From Candidatus Heimdallarchaeota archaeon (GTDB lineage: Archaea > Asgardarchaeota > Heimdallarchaeia > Hodarchaeales > LC-3): a stretch of DNA of 5,911 nt. Position 1 is the stretch's first letter. Every line of letters starts with the position of its first letter. Where the stretch lies: positions 1 through 5,911 of the forward strand of contig DAHXPE010000169.1 of NCBI GenBank assembly GCA_027364495.1, in the 5' to 3' direction. The translations under genes were made by a program, and so were the position numbers. The notes below the pieces were generated by a model, which was given only the letters and a program-made list of their open reading frames with translations, ran no database searches and was not told the origin of the DNA. Below, piece by piece: positions 5,567-5,911 of the stretch.

Positions 5567-5911
5567 ATGAAACTTCAAATATTATTTACCGATCTACCAA
5601 GTGACATTTTTGTCCTTAATGCTGAGACGGCAAAAAAGTTAGAATTATTGCCTTCATCATTGTTAAAAATTATTAAAAATTCTAAAAACAGATACATAAT
5701 CGGGAAGGTATTAATTAGTTCCCAATTCCTTTCTAATACTAATAAAATAGGTATAAGTGGAGAATTAATGAATAGCTTTACGGAAGGAGAAGAAGTAGAA
5801 GTTATAAGTATTCAAGGTGCAGAAACAACAAGTATAATGTCTAAAATGCTACATTCCCAAACTTTAACAGAAGAAGAAATAAAAATTTTAGTTAAAGGAA
5901 TAACCGAAGAA
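5567..5911 (+). CDS. deoA: AMP phosphorylase, N-terminal part (runs off the right edge)
   Basis: The frame from ATG 5567 is open for 115 codons to the end of the window. The first 80 or so residues match the N-terminal domain peculiar to archaeal AMP phosphorylase: a strand, then FVLNAETAKKLEL, IIGKVLISSQF, KIGISGELMNSFTEGEEVEVI, corresponding to the family's VVLNEEDA..LGV, GEIGLSEE and EGDEVEV elements. Residues 90-115 (IMSKMLHSQTLTEEEIKILV) match the start of the helical nucleoside-phosphorylase domain, usually KKMDGK.LTKEEI. The full enzyme is about 500 residues, so roughly a quarter is present and the phosphate- and AMP-binding residues lie beyond the window. Known role: cytosolic phosphorolysis of AMP (also CMP, UMP) to ribose-1,5-bisphosphate and free base, feeding R15P isomerase and type III RuBisCO. 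An AAGGAAG element (5553-5559) 7 bases before the ATG supports this start. Truncation is only by the window edge. Confidence 0.82.
   Translation, partial: MKLQILFTDLPSDIFVLNAETAKKLELLPSSLLKIIKNSKNRYIIGKVLISSQFLSNTNKIGISGELMNSFTEGEEVEVISIQGAETTSIMSKMLHSQTLTEEEIKILVKGITEE

Noticed and set aside
1..5911. CRISPR array, tRNA, rRNA, insertion sequence or prophage
   Set aside because: No regularly spaced direct repeats, cloverleaf-like GC-rich segment, transposase or integrase motif was seen on either strand.

Overview
The window looks like a piece of an AT-rich archaeal chromosome. Three things point to archaea. The truncated gene at the right edge has the N-terminal domain of archaeal AMP phosphorylase. 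A free-standing Roadblock/LC7 protein lies just before it. The left-edge gene encodes a membrane-anchored protein packed with N-glycosylation sequons and lacking cysteine. A- and T-rich sequence, BRE/TATA-like promoter elements and oligo-T terminators fit this. The combination is compatible with an Asgard-type or related lineage, but that is inference; no gene here fixes the phylum.

Layout from left to right: (1) A plus-strand gene for a large glycosylated-looking surface protein of unknown family ends at 1891. Its open frame continues upstream of the first usable start codon (224) through two membrane-helix segments to a stop at 8-10, so its real N-terminus is missing, outside the window or behind a frameshift. 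(2) A hairpin with a T13 tract separates it from the convergent minus-strand gene. (3) That gene (1938-3380) encodes a cobalamin-binding-type radical SAM enzyme of unknown substrate. (4) Upstream on the same strand is an unrecognised two-part soluble protein of about 360 residues (3539-4633). (5) A roughly 245-bp, very AT-rich intergenic region separates it from the divergent Roadblock/LC7 gene (4879-5271). (6) After a run of T-tracts and a 295-bp non-coding region with dyads and a good BRE/TATA candidate, the AMP phosphorylase gene begins at 5567 and runs off the right edge.

The genes do not form one obvious pathway. The divergent pair (unknown 364-aa protein and Roadblock protein) shares a control region and is the best candidate for a functional unit. 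AMP phosphorylase belongs to archaeal nucleotide salvage (AMP plus phosphate to ribose-1,5-bisphosphate plus adenine, feeding the R15P isomerase/type III RuBisCO route), but none of its pathway partners is visible. In three genes the longest frame begins at TTG or GTG with an ATG a few codons inside; I prefer the ATG for the radical SAM and Roadblock genes and leave the 364-aa protein open.

I saw no tRNA, rRNA, CRISPR array, transposase or insertion-sequence signature.
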